A DNA stretch of 64,000 bases from Rhizobium leguminosarum (GCF_001652265.1 NZ_LWBS01000472.1:141111-205110), one strand, 5' to 3'. Positions 44,944 to 54,904 are shown, numbered from the stretch's first letter. Numbers and translations are program-made. Notes: generated by a model from the letters alone, not told the origin.

Positions 44944-44968
44944 AAAAAGGCCGGGTTGCCCCGGCCTT
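44944..44968 (-). terminator. Rho-independent terminator of rplM-rpsI
   Basis: On the minus strand AAGGCCGGG and CCCGGCCTT form a 9-pair stem with a 4-base loop, followed by TTTTTGC. It starts 26 bases after the rpsI stop codon and ends the ribosomal-protein transcript before speB. Confidence 0.9.
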
Positions 44969-44993
44969 CGTAAATTCCGTCTGTCCGAAGCGA

Positions 44994-45461
44994 TTAACGC
45001 TTGGAGAACTGGAACGAGCGGCGGGCCTTTGCCTTGCCGTATTTCTTGCGTTCGACGACGCGGCTGTCGCGGGTCAGGAAGCCGCCCTTCTTCAGCACCG
45101 CGCGCAGGCCCGGTTCGAAGTAGGTGAGCGCCTTGGACACGCCATGGCGAACGGCACCGGCCTGGCCAGAGAGGCCGCCGCCGGCAACGGTTGCGACGAT
45201 GTCGAACTGGCCGTCACGGGCAGCCGCAACGATCGGTTGGCGCAGGATCATCTGCAGCACCGGACGTGCGAAATATTCCGCGAATTCCTTGCCGTTGACG
45301 GTGATCTTGCCGGAGCCCGGCTTGACCCAGACGCGGGCGACTGCGTTTTTGCGCTTGCCAGTCGCGTAGGAGCGGCCGAGCGAATCGACCTTGCGGACGT
45401 GGGCCGGAGCAGCAGCTTCGGAAGCTGTGCCGAGATCCTTCAGGGAGGAGAGGTCAGCCAT
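44994..45461 (-). CDS. rpsI: 30S ribosomal protein S9
   Basis: A 155-residue protein with an N-terminal alphaproteobacterial extension of about 28 residues, followed by the S9 core: '[36 protein letters not shown]' and the C-terminal '[23 protein letters not shown]', whose last Ser-Lys-Arg reaches the decoding P site. Located one base after the rplM stop, as one transcript. A strong terminator follows. Confidence 0.98.
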   Translation of the reverse strand: MADLSSLKDLGTASEAAAPAHVRKVDSLGRSYATGKRKNAVARVWVKPGSGKITVNGKEFAEYFARPVLQMILRQPIVAAARDGQFDIVATVAGGGLSGQAGAVRHGVSKALTYFEPGLRAVLKKGGFLTRDSRVVERKKYGKAKARRSFQFSKR

Positions 45462-45462
45462 A

Positions 45463-45927
45463 TCAGGCGCTCCTTACGTTCTTTTTGTTGAGCGCGGCAA
45501 CGTCGAGGGCGACCGGCTGCTGGGCTTCATGGGGATGGTTGGAGCCGGCGTAAACGCGCAGGTTCTTCATCTGGCGACGGCCGAGCGGGCCACGCGGAAC
45601 CATACGTTCGACGGCCTTTTCGAGGACGCGCTCCGGGAAGCGGCCTTCGATGATCTGGCGTGCGCTGCGTTCCTTGATGCCGCCGGCATAACCGGTGTGC
45701 CAGTAGTAGACCTTGTCGGAATACTTCTTGCCGGTGAAAACGACCTTTTCAGCATTGATGACGATGACGTTGTCGCCGTCGTCAACGTGAGGCGTGAAGG
45801 TTGCCTTGTGCTTGCCGCGCAGGCGCATAGCGATGATGGAAGCGAGACGGCCAACGACCAGCCCTTCGGCGTCGATGATCACCCACTTCTTCTCCACCTC
45901 TGCAGGCTTCTGGGAGAAGGTTGCCAT
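45463..45927 (-). CDS. rplM: 50S ribosomal protein L13
   Basis: A 154-residue protein. '[47 protein letters not shown]', in outline '[10 protein letters not shown]' and '[15 protein letters not shown]', and '[25 protein letters not shown]' are L13 signatures. The start at 45927 matches the known N-terminus ('[15 protein letters not shown]'). A terminator-like hairpin lies in the leader at 46012-46038. First gene of the rplM-rpsI operon. Confidence 0.98.
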   Translation of the reverse strand: MATFSQKPAEVEKKWVIIDAEGLVVGRLASIIAMRLRGKHKATFTPHVDDGDNVIVINAEKVVFTGKKYSDKVYYWHTGYAGGIKERSARQIIEGRFPERVLEKAVERMVPRGPLGRRQMKNLRVYAGSNHPHEAQQPVALDVAALNKKNVRSA

Positions 45928-46011
45928 AGTGAATACTCTCTTTTGGGACCCTTGGCCCGAGGGCTTGAAGGGCGTTTCTTGTTGCTTGGATTGGCAGGCT
46001 AAAGGCATGCC

Positions 46012-46038
46012 AAAAAGAAAGCAGCCCGGATAGGCTGC
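46012..46038 (-). terminator. Terminator-like hairpin in the rplM leader
   Basis: Read on the minus strand, GCAGCC-TATCCG-GGCTGC is a perfect 6-pair stem followed by TTTCTTTTT. It lies 85 bases before the rplM start. It could be an attenuator that tunes ribosomal-protein synthesis, or a leftover terminator of an upstream unit; no gene is visible on this strand between 46039 and 46242 to need one. The LysR gene ends at 46243 on the same strand, so it could also terminate LysR transcripts. Confidence 0.6.
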
Positions 46039-46242
46039 GTTCCGGTGCGGTGTATAAAGGGAATGTGACATCGGGTCAATATCGACTTCCCGAAGGATTG
46101 GAAAAATTTTGAAGTAAAAACAAATACTTATATATGTGGTATTTTGATACCTCATATTTTCTCGGTCGCGGACTGCTGCGCCTGACGTTTTTCACGTCGT
46201 CTCTGCCAGTTTGAAATCGCGTCCCACTGTCGAAAGCGGCTC

Positions 46243-47121
46243 TTAACCTTTGAACGCGCGCAGGCATTTCATCATTTCGCGAAGGCCGCGCGTCAGATGT
46301 TTGTCCCGGCGCAGAACCATGCCGAGGCGGCGCGTGAGCCGCGGGTTCAGCGATGATGTCGTGACCAGGCCGGCGCGCTCGCGCTTCAGCGCCAGCCCCG
46401 GCAGGATCGACCAGCCGAGCCCCACGGCCACCAGTTCCTTGATCGCCTCGATGCTGCCGAACTCCATCGCAGGTCGGATCCTGGTATCCGGGGCGGCCAG
46501 CCATGCGTCGATCGCCCGCCTGGTATTGCCGCCCTCATAAAGCAGCAGCGTCCTGTCGCGCATGAAGGCGGCGTCCGGTCCGCCGTCGGGCATAAGGCTG
46601 CCCGCGGGGGCGACGGCCAGCAATTCCTCCTCGTAGAACGGTTCGATCTCGAAGTTGCGTCCCGAGGCGGGCAGGGCGACGACGGCGATATCGAGGCTGT
46701 TGGCCTCCAGATCACGCAGAATGTCGTCGGCATCGCCGATGCGCACGGTGACTTCGAGGCCGGGCATGGATTTTCTGGCAACGGCGATGGCGCGAGGAAG
46801 CAGATGGATTGATGCCGTGCCGCCGCTGCCGATGCGCACGCGGCCGCTGGCTCCATCTCTGTACGGCATCATCGCTTCTTCCGCGGCGGCCGATTCCTGG
46901 AGCAGCCGCCTTGCATGCACGAGCAGGTCGAGGCCTGCCGCGGTCGGCTGCGCCCGACGCCCGACGCGTTCGACCAGCCGGACGCCGAGCCGTTGTTCGA
47001 GCCCCTTGACCTGCAGGCTGACGGCCGGTTGCGTCAGGCCTTCCTTGTCGGCTGCAGCCGTAAAGCTTCCGAGATCGGCGACATTGACGAAGGTGGCGAG
47101 CTGATCGAGGTGGAGAGGCAT
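46243..47121 (-). CDS. LysR-family transcriptional regulator
   Basis: A 292-residue regulator when started at the ATG at 47121 ('MPLHLDQLATFVNVADLGSF'). The winged HTH covers residues 1-65 ('AAADKEGLTQPAVSLQVKGLEQRLGVRLVER'). The effector domain contains 'PGLEVTVRIGDADDILRDLEANSLDIAVVALP'. The effector is unknown. It is divergent from the DUF1127 gene with 96 bases between, so it may regulate it, following the usual LysR pattern. The upstream 22 codons of open frame are AT-rich non-coding sequence. Confidence 0.92.
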   Translation of the reverse strand: MPLHLDQLATFVNVADLGSFTAAADKEGLTQPAVSLQVKGLEQRLGVRLVERVGRRAQPTAAGLDLLVHARRLLQESAAAEEAMMPYRDGASGRVRIGSGGTASIHLLPRAIAVARKSMPGLEVTVRIGDADDILRDLEANSLDIAVVALPASGRNFEIEPFYEEELLAVAPAGSLMPDGGPDAAFMRDRTLLLYEGGNTRRAIDAWLAAPDTRIRPAMEFGSIEAIKELVAVGLGWSILPGLALKRERAGLVTTSSLNPRLTRRLGMVLRRDKHLTRGLREMMKCLRAFKG

Positions 47122-47217
47122 ACAAAAAGAAATCCTTATGCATATCATAATATCCATAAGCTTCTTTCGCGGCATCTTCCAGCGCATCTTTCATCCGTTG
47201 AAGAAAAGGACGAAGAG

Positions 47218-47448
47218 ATGGCTCTGGAATTAAGCGGGATCTTTGAAACACCTCGCGATGTCGTTCGGTCGAAACTTCGCGGCATGGCGCGATGGAGCCT
47301 GCGGCTGCTGGCGGCCATCGAGCATCACCTCGAAAAGCGCCGCAGCCGCCGCACGCTCTTAGAACTCACCGACGACGAGCTTTCTGATGTCGGTCTGACC
47401 CGTGCGCAGGCGAAGGCCGAGACATCGAAGTCGTGGTTCTGGTCCTGA
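47218..47448 (+). CDS. DUF1127 small protein (YjiS-like)
   Basis: A 76-residue basic protein ending in the DUF1127 motif 'LLELTDDELSDVGLTRAQAKAE'. Such short proteins bind RNA or help adjust phosphate and carbon metabolism in related bacteria; the best-studied examples are in Agrobacterium and Rhodobacter. AAAAGGACGAAGAG precedes the ATG at 47218. It is divergent from the LysR gene and 96 bases before the enoyl-CoA hydratase. Confidence 0.88.
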   Translation: MALELSGIFETPRDVVRSKLRGMARWSLRLLAAIEHHLEKRRSRRTLLELTDDELSDVGLTRAQAKAETSKSWFWS

Positions 47449-47544
47449 CGTCCCGCGGCTACGCCGGGAGTGCGGATCCTGCTCGAAATTGCCGGTGCCT
47501 TGTGGCAAAACGTCTGCCTGGAATCGAGCGCAGGGAGCAGCATC

Positions 47545-48375
47545 ATGGCCGAAATCGTATCCTTCCCGGACGCAGCCAGAGCGGAGGGGGGCGGACTGTT
47601 GACCCGCTCTCTGCGCGACGGCGTGCTGCGGCTCGTGCTCGACAACCCGCCGGCCAATGTGCTTTCGATCGCGCTTCTCGAAGCGCTGATGCAAGAGCTC
47701 GAGACGGCCGGAGCGGAGCCGGATGTGCGTGTCGTCGTCATCGCCTCGACCGGCAATGTCTTTTCCGCGGGACATGATCTGAAAGAGCTGACGGCCCATC
47801 GCGCCGATGAAGATCAGGGTGCCGGTTTCTTCGAAAAGACCTTTCGGCTCTGCGCCGATCTGATGCTGAAGATCGCCCATCTGCCGAAGCCCGTCATTGC
47901 CGAGATCGATGGGCTGGCGACGGCTGCAGGCTGCCAGCTCGCTGCCTCCTGCGATCTGGCGATTTGCACGGATAGTTCGACATTCTGCACGCCGGGCGTC
48001 AACATCGGCCTGTTCTGTTCGACGCCGATGGTGGCCGTTTCGCGTGCCGCGCACCGCAAGCAGGCAATGGAGATGCTGCTGACCGGCGAGACGATCGACG
48101 CCTCGACCGCCAAGGATTTCGGCCTCGTCAACCGTATCGTGCCGAAGCAGTATCTGGCGCAGGTGGTTTCCAAATATGCGGCTGTGATCGCCAGCAAGTC
48201 GCCATTGATCCTGAGGATCGGCAAGGAAGCCTTCAACCGGCAGCTCGAACTGCCGGTGGAGGCGGCCTATGACTATACCGCCAAAGTGATGGTCGAGAAC
48301 ATGCTGACGCAGGATGCGCAGGAAGGAATCGGCGCTTTCTTGGGCAAGCGTATGCCGGAATGGAAGGGCGAGTGA
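47545..48375 (+). CDS. Enoyl-CoA hydratase/isomerase family protein
   Basis: A 276-residue crotonase-fold enzyme. 'NVLSIALLEALMQELE', the oxyanion block 'FSAGHDLKELTAHRADE' and 'IDGLATAAGCQLAASCDLAICTDSSTFCTPGVNIGLFCS' are present. The sequence is close to the ECHDC3-type branch; the catalytic glutamate seen in true enoyl-CoA hydratases is not obvious at its usual position, so the reaction is uncertain. ATG at 47545 follows CAGGGAG. It stands alone; it meets the convergent EamA gene end to end with no gap. Confidence 0.88.
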   Translation: MAEIVSFPDAARAEGGGLLTRSLRDGVLRLVLDNPPANVLSIALLEALMQELETAGAEPDVRVVVIASTGNVFSAGHDLKELTAHRADEDQGAGFFEKTFRLCADLMLKIAHLPKPVIAEIDGLATAAGCQLAASCDLAICTDSSTFCTPGVNIGLFCSTPMVAVSRAAHRKQAMEMLLTGETIDASTAKDFGLVNRIVPKQYLAQVVSKYAAVIASKSPLILRIGKEAFNRQLELPVEAAYDYTAKVMVENMLTQDAQEGIGAFLGKRMPEWKGE

Positions 48376-49212
48376 CTACGCCAGTTTCAGAACCAGCCCG
48401 CCGATCGCGATGACGACGCCGGCGACGTAGCGCCAGATGCTGGCTTTTTCCTTGAAGACGGTGATCGAGATCACCAGCGCAAAGAGGATCGCGGTTTCGC
48501 GCAGGGCTGCAACGGTCGCGACCGGGGCTTTCGTCATTGCCCAGAGTGCCAGCCCGTAGGAAGCGATCGAGCCGGCGCCGCCGATGAGACCGCGCCACCA
48601 GTTGCGGCGAACGTGACGCACTACTGCGAAAGCGCCGCGCTGCGACACCGCCCAGGAAAACAGCAGTACCGGCGGCAGCAGCGACATCCACAAAGTGTAG
48701 GAAACCGCATTGCCGGAGATGCGCGCGCCGATGCCGTCGACATAGGTGTAGCTGGCGATGACGCAGGCATTGGCAAGCGAGAGGACGACGGCGCGGCGGC
48801 TGCCGCGCCGCGCCTCCAAGGCGAGCGTCAGCACACCGGCGCAGATTGTCATCGTGCCGGCAAGAGCGCCGCCGGAAAGATTTTCCGTGAGGATGAAACC
48901 GCTTGTCGCGGCGATCAGGAGAGGAGCACAGCCACGCATCAGCGGATAGACGAGGCCGATATCGCCGGCCCGATAGGCGGCGGCGACCAGCTGGAAATAA
49001 GCGAATTGCAGGATAGCCGAGGCGCCGATGAACGGCCATGCCGAGGCGTGTGGCAGCGGCAGGAACGCCAGGAACGGCAGTGCCGAAACGGCGCCACCGG
49101 CAGAGATCAGCGCCGCATCCAGGGATTTATCGCTCCCTGCCTTGACGATGGCGTTCCATGTCGCGTGCAGCAATGCGCCGAAGAGAACGAGCAGGATAAC
49201 GTCGAGAGGCAA
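48376..49212 (-). CDS. EamA/DMT-superfamily transporter
   Basis: A 278-residue protein with ten predicted membrane helices in two repeats of five, the EamA (RhaT/YdcZ-like) layout. Examples are 'ILLVLFGALLHATWNAIVKAG' at the start, 'LVYPLMRGCAPLLIAATSGFILTENLSG' at the end of the first repeat and 'VATVAALRETAILFALVISITVFKEK' in the second. Probable exporter of a small metabolite. The first available start is a TTG at 49212 without a strong ribosome binding site. No operon partner. Confidence 0.85.
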   Translation of the reverse strand: MPLDVILLVLFGALLHATWNAIVKAGSDKSLDAALISAGGAVSALPFLAFLPLPHASAWPFIGASAILQFAYFQLVAAAYRAGDIGLVYPLMRGCAPLLIAATSGFILTENLSGGALAGTMTICAGVLTLALEARRGSRRAVVLSLANACVIASYTYVDGIGARISGNAVSYTLWMSLLPPVLLFSWAVSQRGAFAVVRHVRRNWWRGLIGGAGSIASYGLALWAMTKAPVATVAALRETAILFALVISITVFKEKASIWRYVAGVVIAIGGLVLKLA

Positions 49213-49689
49213 GGGAGTAAAGTCCGGATAGGATGAGAGGAAGCGGGAATACGCCTCGCCTTCGGCGTCTCAAATTCCTGAAAAGACAACTGGGATTTGC
49301 ACGAAAACGTGCGGCTGCGGTCGTTTATGCGTTCATATGTCGAATAGCATCCTTTCAGGATGTGAACAATGGTGGGCATTGGAGCAATTTTTACGTGCGC
49401 GCGATATACGTTCAATCCACGCGACGCTTTCAACTATGAGATGTTTCTAATGGATGAGGGAACAAATGGCGGAATTATCACGAACAGAAAGAGAAAATAC
49501 CTGTGGGAACTCGGGAGGTGATTATTCTATGCTGCTGAAATATAGATATTATTCTATAGCTTTGACATATGGAAAAATTAAAGCCTTTGGTTGTGCAATC
49601 TTAAGAAATCGCAGCGCGGAATTGAGTCCCAAACCTTTCGCAAACGCGAAAGACGTACCGTTTCGGCGGCTGTCACGACGGCGAAAAAA
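49213..49689. other. Intergenic region, AT-rich, no supported gene
   Basis: About 480 bases. The segment 49430-49620 is clearly more AT-rich than the surroundings, with TATAGATATTATTCTATAG near 49541-49559 and TTGACATATGG at 49562-49572. Short open frames exist but none has a ribosome binding site or protein-like composition. It could hold promoters or a small RNA; nothing decides it. Confidence 0.4.
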
Positions 49690-50013
49690 TCAAAGCTGAT
49701 GATGCGGAACGAAGAACATCCCGTCAAGGTTGTCTATGCTCTGGCAGTTCAGTACCTGGCAGCGGGGATTGTCTTTCGAGGGGATATGCGTCCATTCCGC
49801 ATAATCGGTCGCGTCGCAATAATTGCTGTTGCGGACATAGCGATCATAGAGCGGCAAGCCTCGCGGAGACTGGTAGCGGAAGATGACGGCGCCTTGATTG
49901 TGGATGGCAGCGCGCACGCTGGCACAGTTCATGACGAGCGGATTGTAACGCGAGATTGCCAGCGCCGACGATGCGGCGAACACGAGCATGAGGGCAAGAG
50001 CGATTTTTTTCAT
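49690..50013 (-). CDS. Small secreted protein
   Basis: A 107-residue protein from the ATG at 50013 (TGAGGATGATT upstream). The signal peptide is 'MKKIALALMLVFAASSALA'. The mature part has four cysteines: in 'LVMNCASVRAAIHNQGAVIF', 'NSNYCDATDYAEW' and 'NPRCQVLNCQSIDN', which could form two disulfides. The family is a common unnamed secreted protein in Rhizobium. It overlaps nothing and is divergent from the CoA-binding gene. Confidence 0.75.
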   Translation of the reverse strand: MKKIALALMLVFAASSALAISRYNPLVMNCASVRAAIHNQGAVIFRYQSPRGLPLYDRYVRNSNYCDATDYAEWTHIPSKDNPRCQVLNCQSIDNLDGMFFVPHHQL

Positions 50014-50131
50014 CGAATCATCCTCAGAGAGTAGCCAATCATATATACGAAAGAGACACGCCGCCGGTTTCACGAAAACGCAAAAAACATGTCGGCTGTG
50101 CCGAAGGGCTTTCGGGAATGGAGAAGTGGAC

Positions 50132-50560
50132 ATGACACACGACGCCTACACGGATGAATACCTCGCCGGAATTCTGCATTCGGTAAAAACCATCGCGCTG
50201 ACCGGCGCTTCGCCCAATCCGGCCCGGCCGAGCAACGGCGTCATGGGCTATCTGCTGTCGCGTGGATACGAGGTCATTCCTGTCAATCCGGGGCAGGCGG
50301 GCAAACAGATCCAAGGCCGTACCGTTTATGCCCGGCTCGCCGACATTCCCGTGCCGATCGACATGGTTGACGTATTTCGCGCCTCCGAATATCTGGATGG
50401 CGTCGTCGAGGAGGCGCTGGCGCTGAAGCCACTGCCGAAGATCATCTGGGCCCAGCTTGGTGTCCGCGACGATGCGGCTGCGGCAAAGGCGGAGGCTGCC
50501 GGCATCCAGGTAGTGATGAACCGCTGCCCTGCGATCGAGTATCCTCGTCTTATTGCCTGA
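50132..50560 (+). CDS. CoA-binding domain protein (YccU family)
   Basis: A 142-residue Rossmann-fold protein. 'KTIALTGASPNPARPSNGVMGYLLSRGYEVIPVNPG', in outline 'TGASPNPARPS' and 'GYEVIPVNPGQ', and 'IIWAQLGVRDDAAAAKAEAAGIQVVMNRCPAIEYPRL' mark the CoA_binding_2 family. Function is unproven; it may bind CoA or nucleotides. ATG at 50132 follows GAGAAGTGG. It precedes metY by 117 bases on the same strand, and this pairing is common in rhizobia. Confidence 0.9.
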   Translation: MTHDAYTDEYLAGILHSVKTIALTGASPNPARPSNGVMGYLLSRGYEVIPVNPGQAGKQIQGRTVYARLADIPVPIDMVDVFRASEYLDGVVEEALALKPLPKIIWAQLGVRDDAAAAKAEAAGIQVVMNRCPAIEYPRLIA

Positions 50561-50677
50561 GTTGCGGTCCGCTGAGACGGATTTTCCACCGAACGCCCAT
50601 GGGTTGAAACGGATCGCGATTAACTTTCGCAAGCGACAGGCTATGATCCTGCCCGTCAGCAATAACGGGAGGACGAC

Positions 50678-51961
50678 ATGGCCAAGAACGATCCGGGATT
50701 CAACACGTTGGCGATCCACGCCGGCGCACAGCCCGACCCGGCGACTGGGGCGCGTATAACGCCGATCTACCAGACGACCGCTTTCGTCTTCAATGATTCC
50801 GATCATGCCGCCGCCCTCTTCGGGCTGCAGGCCTTCGGCAACATCTACACCCGCATCATGAACCCGACGCAGGCCGTGCTTGAGGAGCGCGTCGCAGCGC
50901 TCGAGGGCGGCACGGCAGCCCTTGCCGTTGCTTCCGGCCATGCGGCGCAGGTGATCGTCTTCCACAACATCATGCGCCCCGGCGAGAATTTCATCGCTGC
51001 CCGCCAGCTCTATGGCGGCTCGGTCAACCAGTTCGGCCATGCCTTCGAGAATTTTGGCTGGCAGGTGCGTTGGGCCGATGCCGCCGATCCGGCGAGCTTC
51101 GAAAGCCAGATCGACGACAAGACGCGCGGTATCTTCATCGAAAGCCTGGCCAATCCCGGCGGTACCTTCGTTGATATCGCGGCGATTGCCGACGTCGCAC
51201 ATCGCCACGGCCTGCCGCTGATCGTCGACAACACGATGGCGACACCCTATCTCATCCGCCCGATCGAGCACGGTGCGGACATCGTCGTGCATTCGCTGAC
51301 GAAATTTCTCGGCGGCCACGGCAATTCCATGGGTGGCCTCATCGTTGACGGCGGCACCTTCGACTGGTCGAAATCCGGCAATTATCCGATGCTGTCGAGT
51401 CCTCGGCCGGAATATAACGGCATGGTGCTTCACGCGACCTTCGGCAATTTTGCCTTCGCGATCGCCGCCCGCGTGCTTGGCCTGCGCGACCTCGGGCCGG
51501 CGATCTCGCCCTTCAATGCCTTCCTGATCCTGACCGGTATCGAGACGCTGCCGCTCAGAATGCAGCGCCACAGCGACAATGCGATCGCCGTCGCCAAATG
51601 GCTGAAGGCACACAGCAAGATCGCCTGGGTGAATTATGCCGGCCTCGACGACGACCCGAACTACGCCCTGCAGCAGCGCTATTCGCCGAAGGGCGCCGGC
51701 TCCGTCTTCACCTTCGGCGTCAAGGGCGGCTATGAGGCGGGCAAGACGCTGGTCGAGGGGCTGGAACTCTTCTCCCACCTCGCCAATATCGGCGACACCC
51801 GCTCGCTCGTCATCCATCCGGCCTCGACGACGCACCGGCAGTTGACCGACGAGCAAAGGATCGCTGCCGGCGCCGGCCCCGATGTGGTCCGCCTTTCCGT
51901 CGGCATCGAGGACGTCAAAGACATCATCGCCGATCTCGAACAGGCGCTTTCGAAGATCTGA
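50678..51961 (+). CDS. metY: O-acetylhomoserine aminocarboxypropyltransferase (sulfhydrylase)
   Basis: A 427-residue PLP enzyme making homocysteine from O-acetylhomoserine and sulfide. The cofactor lysine is Lys209 in '[11 protein letters not shown]'. '[22 protein letters not shown]', 'NPGGTFVDI' and '[13 protein letters not shown]' are Cys/Met-metabolism PLP family signatures; the length fits MetY rather than MetB/MetC (about 390). GGGAGG precedes the ATG. The 117-base leader was checked for a SAM-II-type riboswitch and none was convincing. Confidence 0.93.
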   Translation: MAKNDPGFNTLAIHAGAQPDPATGARITPIYQTTAFVFNDSDHAAALFGLQAFGNIYTRIMNPTQAVLEERVAALEGGTAALAVASGHAAQVIVFHNIMRPGENFIAARQLYGGSVNQFGHAFENFGWQVRWADAADPASFESQIDDKTRGIFIESLANPGGTFVDIAAIADVAHRHGLPLIVDNTMATPYLIRPIEHGADIVVHSLTKFLGGHGNSMGGLIVDGGTFDWSKSGNYPMLSSPRPEYNGMVLHATFGNFAFAIAARVLGLRDLGPAISPFNAFLILTGIETLPLRMQRHSDNAIAVAKWLKAHSKIAWVNYAGLDDDPNYALQQRYSPKGAGSVFTFGVKGGYEAGKTLVEGLELFSHLANIGDTRSLVIHPASTTHRQLTDEQRIAAGAGPDVVRLSVGIEDVKDIIADLEQALSKI

Positions 51962-51984
51962 GATCAGAGGGATCTACGGCGACC

Positions 51985-52332
51985 ATGACAAATTTTTTCA
52001 TCACCTTCGATATCGACGGCGTCGAACCCGAGATCGGTGCCCCGGAGCCCGGCCGGATCATTTCCGGCGATCCGCATTTCCGCACCTGGAATCTGGAGGA
52101 AGCCGAAGGCGGCCTCTATTCCGGCATTTGGGAGGCGACGCCGGGCAAGTGGCGGATCACCTACGAGGAATGGGAATATTTCAGTCTGCTGTCAGGCCAT
52201 TCGATCGTGACGGAGGATGGCGGTGAGCCGGTTCATCTGAAGACGGGCGACCGGATGATCCTCAGGCCCGGCTTCAAGGGAACGTGGGAAGTCGTTGAAA
52301 CGACTCGCAAGGATTATGTGATCAAGGTTTGA
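51985..52332 (+). CDS. Cupin-fold protein (Cupin_3/DUF861)
   Basis: A 115-residue single-domain cupin. 'GLYSGIWEATPGKWRITYEEWEYFSLLSGHSIVTEDGG' and 'LKTGDRMILRPGFKGTWEVVE', in outline 'EEWEYFSLLSG' and 'GDRMILRPGFKGTWEV', are the beta-barrel blocks. The function is unknown; related proteins include ureidoglycolate enzymes. It lies 23 bases after metY and is probably in the same transcript, with a hairpin after it. Confidence 0.85.
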   Translation: MTNFFITFDIDGVEPEIGAPEPGRIISGDPHFRTWNLEEAEGGLYSGIWEATPGKWRITYEEWEYFSLLSGHSIVTEDGGEPVHLKTGDRMILRPGFKGTWEVVETTRKDYVIKV

Positions 52333-52343
52333 GCGGGGGCGAA

Positions 52344-52374
52344 CGAAGCCGAGCCTGTCCCGTTTTCGGCTTCG
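52344..52374 (+). terminator. Hairpin after the metY-cupin unit
   Basis: CGAAGCCGA and TCGGCTTCG form a perfect 9-pair stem with a 13-base loop, 11 bases after the cupin stop. Only a weak pyrimidine stretch follows (CCTTTGTCG), so termination strength is uncertain. Confidence 0.45.
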
Positions 52375-52587
52375 CCTTTGTCGTCACTTTCACGGCGATG
52401 AGCCGCGACGGCAAGCAGGCAACGACCGTGTTCGTGACACGTTGTCCCGGATTGAAATGTTTTTAACCAATCCCATTAATCGTGCCTACATCGACAAATG
52501 CTAAACCTTATTTGCAGCGCATTGCGGACATGATGTCTCCTGCCGTCCCACAGACATGGCCTTGCAATTAAACTTTCCGGAATTTGC

Positions 52588-54717
52588 ATGTCGTCGAATC
52601 TTGCAGGTAGGTACGTTCGGACCCAGACGTCTTCCATCATCGCGACAACGGTCTTCTTCCTTGTCGTCGCCCTCGTCCTGACCGGCCTGGTGGCACATGT
52701 TGTCATTACGATGACCCGGTCGGCGAACGAGATCGACGATGCCAGGGCCAGTCGCGCCGCCCGCGCGGCAATGGGTGCCTTTGTGGGTCGCTTGAGCGGG
52801 ACAACGACGGACAATGCCATATGGGATGATGCCTATAGTGCTGTCTCATCTCCGGCCGCCGCGGATTGGGCCTATGAGAATTGGGGAAAAACCAGCGAGG
52901 ATTACGCGCTTTATGACGGCGCGATCGTGATTGGCCCTGACCGGTCTTCGATCGTCTCGGCCTATGCCAAAGGCAAGCCCTTCCAGCCGAGCGCGTTTTT
53001 CGGGCAAGGTTTTTATCAGCAGATCAATGTGGCTGCCGATCCGGGGCGGGCGCCAGTGATCAATTTCATCAAGACTGAAAGCGGTATCGCGCTGATCGCA
53101 TCGCAGGCAATCCAGCCTTTCGAGGCGACCGCCGAGCTTCCGAAGCTTAGCACGCTGAGTTTCTACAAGGAATTTACATCGGAAGTTATCGACACGCTCT
53201 CGAACGAACATGAACTTGAAGGCTTGCGACTTGAGACGACGCCGAAGCCGGATTTCCTGAACACGCCGATCACCGACATGAAGGGGGCAGTCATCGGCTA
53301 TCTCGTCTGGCCCAGCAAAGCGCCGGGCAGCGCCGTGTTTCATCAGGTCTACCCCTATATTGCAGCCGCTATCGTCATCCTCGCGCTGTTCCTGATCGGC
53401 GTTCTGCTGGTTGGTGCGTCCGAGGCGCGGCGCCTGCGCCAATTGGCGCAAACAGCGATTTTCGAAGCCGACCACGATAGCCTGAGCGGTCTGTTGAACA
53501 GACACGGGCTTCTCAACCTGTTGGAAGGGCTGGGGAATTCGGCTACCTCGCCACATCGGCTTTATCTGGTCGACCTTGATGGCTTCAAGGCCGTCAACGA
53601 TGCCTGGGGCCATGCGGTGGGGGACGATTTGATCCGGCTGGTCTCGAAGGCGCTGACCGCCTGCCACCCCGAAATCATTGCCACGGCGCGGCTCGGGGGC
53701 GACGAATTTGCGCTGGCGCACGTCGGTTCTGCCACGTGCGGAGAGATGGAAAAGACGATTCTGGCGCTGTTTGCCGAGCCCTTCAAAATCGACGGACGAA
53801 CGATCGAAGTTGGCGCAAGCATCGGAGCGGCTGGTCGCAACGGCGACGTCCCGCCCTTGGAGCTTCTCCGCAGAGCGGACATGGCCCTCTACCGTGCCAA
53901 GGCAAATGGCAGAGGCCAGGCGATCGAATACGACCCCGAACTGGACCGGGAACGCCAACGGGTCGCCGAACTGGAAGGCCAGTTGAAGAACGCCATCAGC
54001 AGTGGCGCAATCGAAGCCGTTTTCCAACCTCTCGTCTCTGCTTCGACCGGCGCTGTGACCGGTCTTGAAGCACTAGCGCGCTGGCGAACTGCAACGGGAA
54101 ACATCAGCCCGGAGATTTTCATCCCTCTTGCCGAGAGGTGCGGCCTCATCGATGCGCTCGGCGTTCATATGCTGAGAACATCGATCGAGCACGCCAAGAG
54201 CTGGCCCGATCTGGCATTGTCGGTGAACGTGTCGCCAATCCAGCTCTGCAATCCGGAGTTTGCCGCCGAAGTGATCTCGGTCCTGCAGGAGCTCGATTTT
54301 AATCCCAACCGCCTGACATTGGAAATCACCGAAGGCGTTCTGATGACAAATCCGGATCAGGCCCGGCGGTCGATAGACCAGCTCAAACGCGTCGGCATCA
54401 AGTTCGCGCTTGACGACTTTGGCTGCGGTTACGCAAGCATTGGTGCATTGCGGCAGTTCGGGTTTGATCGCATGAAGATCGACCGCTCGCTCGTGTCTGC
54501 TCTCGACGAAGGCGCAAATGGCGCCGATGTTCTGCGGGCAACCATCTCGCTCGCGACCGCGCTGCGGATCCCCGTGACCGCGGAAGGTATCGAGACTGCT
54601 CGCCAGGCGGCGATCTTGCGCGACGCCGGCTGCGATCAGCTTCAAGGATATCTGATGGGAAAACCCATGTCGGCATATGACATATCCAGCAGGCTGGAAG
54701 AAGAGTCAGTCGCATGA
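52588..54717 (+). CDS. c-di-GMP cyclase/phosphodiesterase with CHASE4 sensor (GGDEF-EAL)
   Basis: A 709-residue membrane protein. A membrane helix (about residues 15-45) and another near 255-275 flank a periplasmic CHASE4 domain ('[30 protein letters not shown]'). The GGDEF motif is intact at 370-374 ('[13 protein letters not shown]'). The EAL domain has Glu494-Ala-Leu ('GLEALARW') and '[26 protein letters not shown]'. Both activities are possible; the balance cannot be told from sequence. Its signal may affect the PilZ-containing cellulose synthase. The ATG at 52588 has only a weak ribosome binding site. The final codons abut a pstB-like fragment. Confidence 0.93.
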   Translation: MSSNLAGRYVRTQTSSIIATTVFFLVVALVLTGLVAHVVITMTRSANEIDDARASRAARAAMGAFVGRLSGTTTDNAIWDDAYSAVSSPAAADWAYENWGKTSEDYALYDGAIVIGPDRSSIVSAYAKGKPFQPSAFFGQGFYQQINVAADPGRAPVINFIKTESGIALIASQAIQPFEATAELPKLSTLSFYKEFTSEVIDTLSNEHELEGLRLETTPKPDFLNTPITDMKGAVIGYLVWPSKAPGSAVFHQVYPYIAAAIVILALFLIGVLLVGASEARRLRQLAQTAIFEADHDSLSGLLNRHGLLNLLEGLGNSATSPHRLYLVDLDGFKAVNDAWGHAVGDDLIRLVSKALTACHPEIIATARLGGDEFALAHVGSATCGEMEKTILALFAEPFKIDGRTIEVGASIGAAGRNGDVPPLELLRRADMALYRAKANGRGQAIEYDPELDRERQRVAELEGQLKNAISSGAIEAVFQPLVSASTGAVTGLEALARWRTATGNISPEIFIPLAERCGLIDALGVHMLRTSIEHAKSWPDLALSVNVSPIQLCNPEFAAEVISVLQELDFNPNRLTLEITEGVLMTNPDQARRSIDQLKRVGIKFALDDFGCGYASIGALRQFGFDRMKIDRSLVSALDEGANGADVLRATISLATALRIPVTAEGIETARQAAILRDAGCDQLQGYLMGKPMSAYDISSRLEEESVA

Positions 54718-54754
54718 TGCCGCCAAGATCGTGGCATATGCTCGGTACGGCGGC

Positions 54755-54904
54755 ACCCAAAACATGCAGCACGCGAGCCGCATCTCTGACAACACGGCCT
54801 TCACGTCTCTGGGCGAGCTGATCGAATACGGCCCGACCGCTGAGATTTTCCAGTCGCCGAAGGTCAAGCACACGGAAGACTATATTACCAGCCGTTACGG
54901 CTGA
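54755..54904 (+). pseudogene. PstB-like ABC ATPase, C-terminal fragment
   Basis: About 49 residues from '[16 protein letters not shown]' through '[18 protein letters not shown]' to '[10 protein letters not shown]' match the last quarter of phosphate-transport ATPase PstB (compare the family pattern 'HNMQQA.R.SD.TAF...GE..E.G.T...F..P....T.dYI.GRfG'). No Walker motifs, signature motif or start codon remain. It is a relic starting within 40 bases of the EAL gene stop, so a rearrangement placed it here. Confidence 0.75.

Noticed and set aside
50561..50677. SAM riboswitch upstream of metY
   Set aside because: The conserved core of SAM-II was not found and no convincing pseudoknot pairing was seen.
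50039..51856. 605-codon open frame opposite metY
   Set aside because: Runs antisense through the CoA-binding protein and metY genes, both complete and well recognised.
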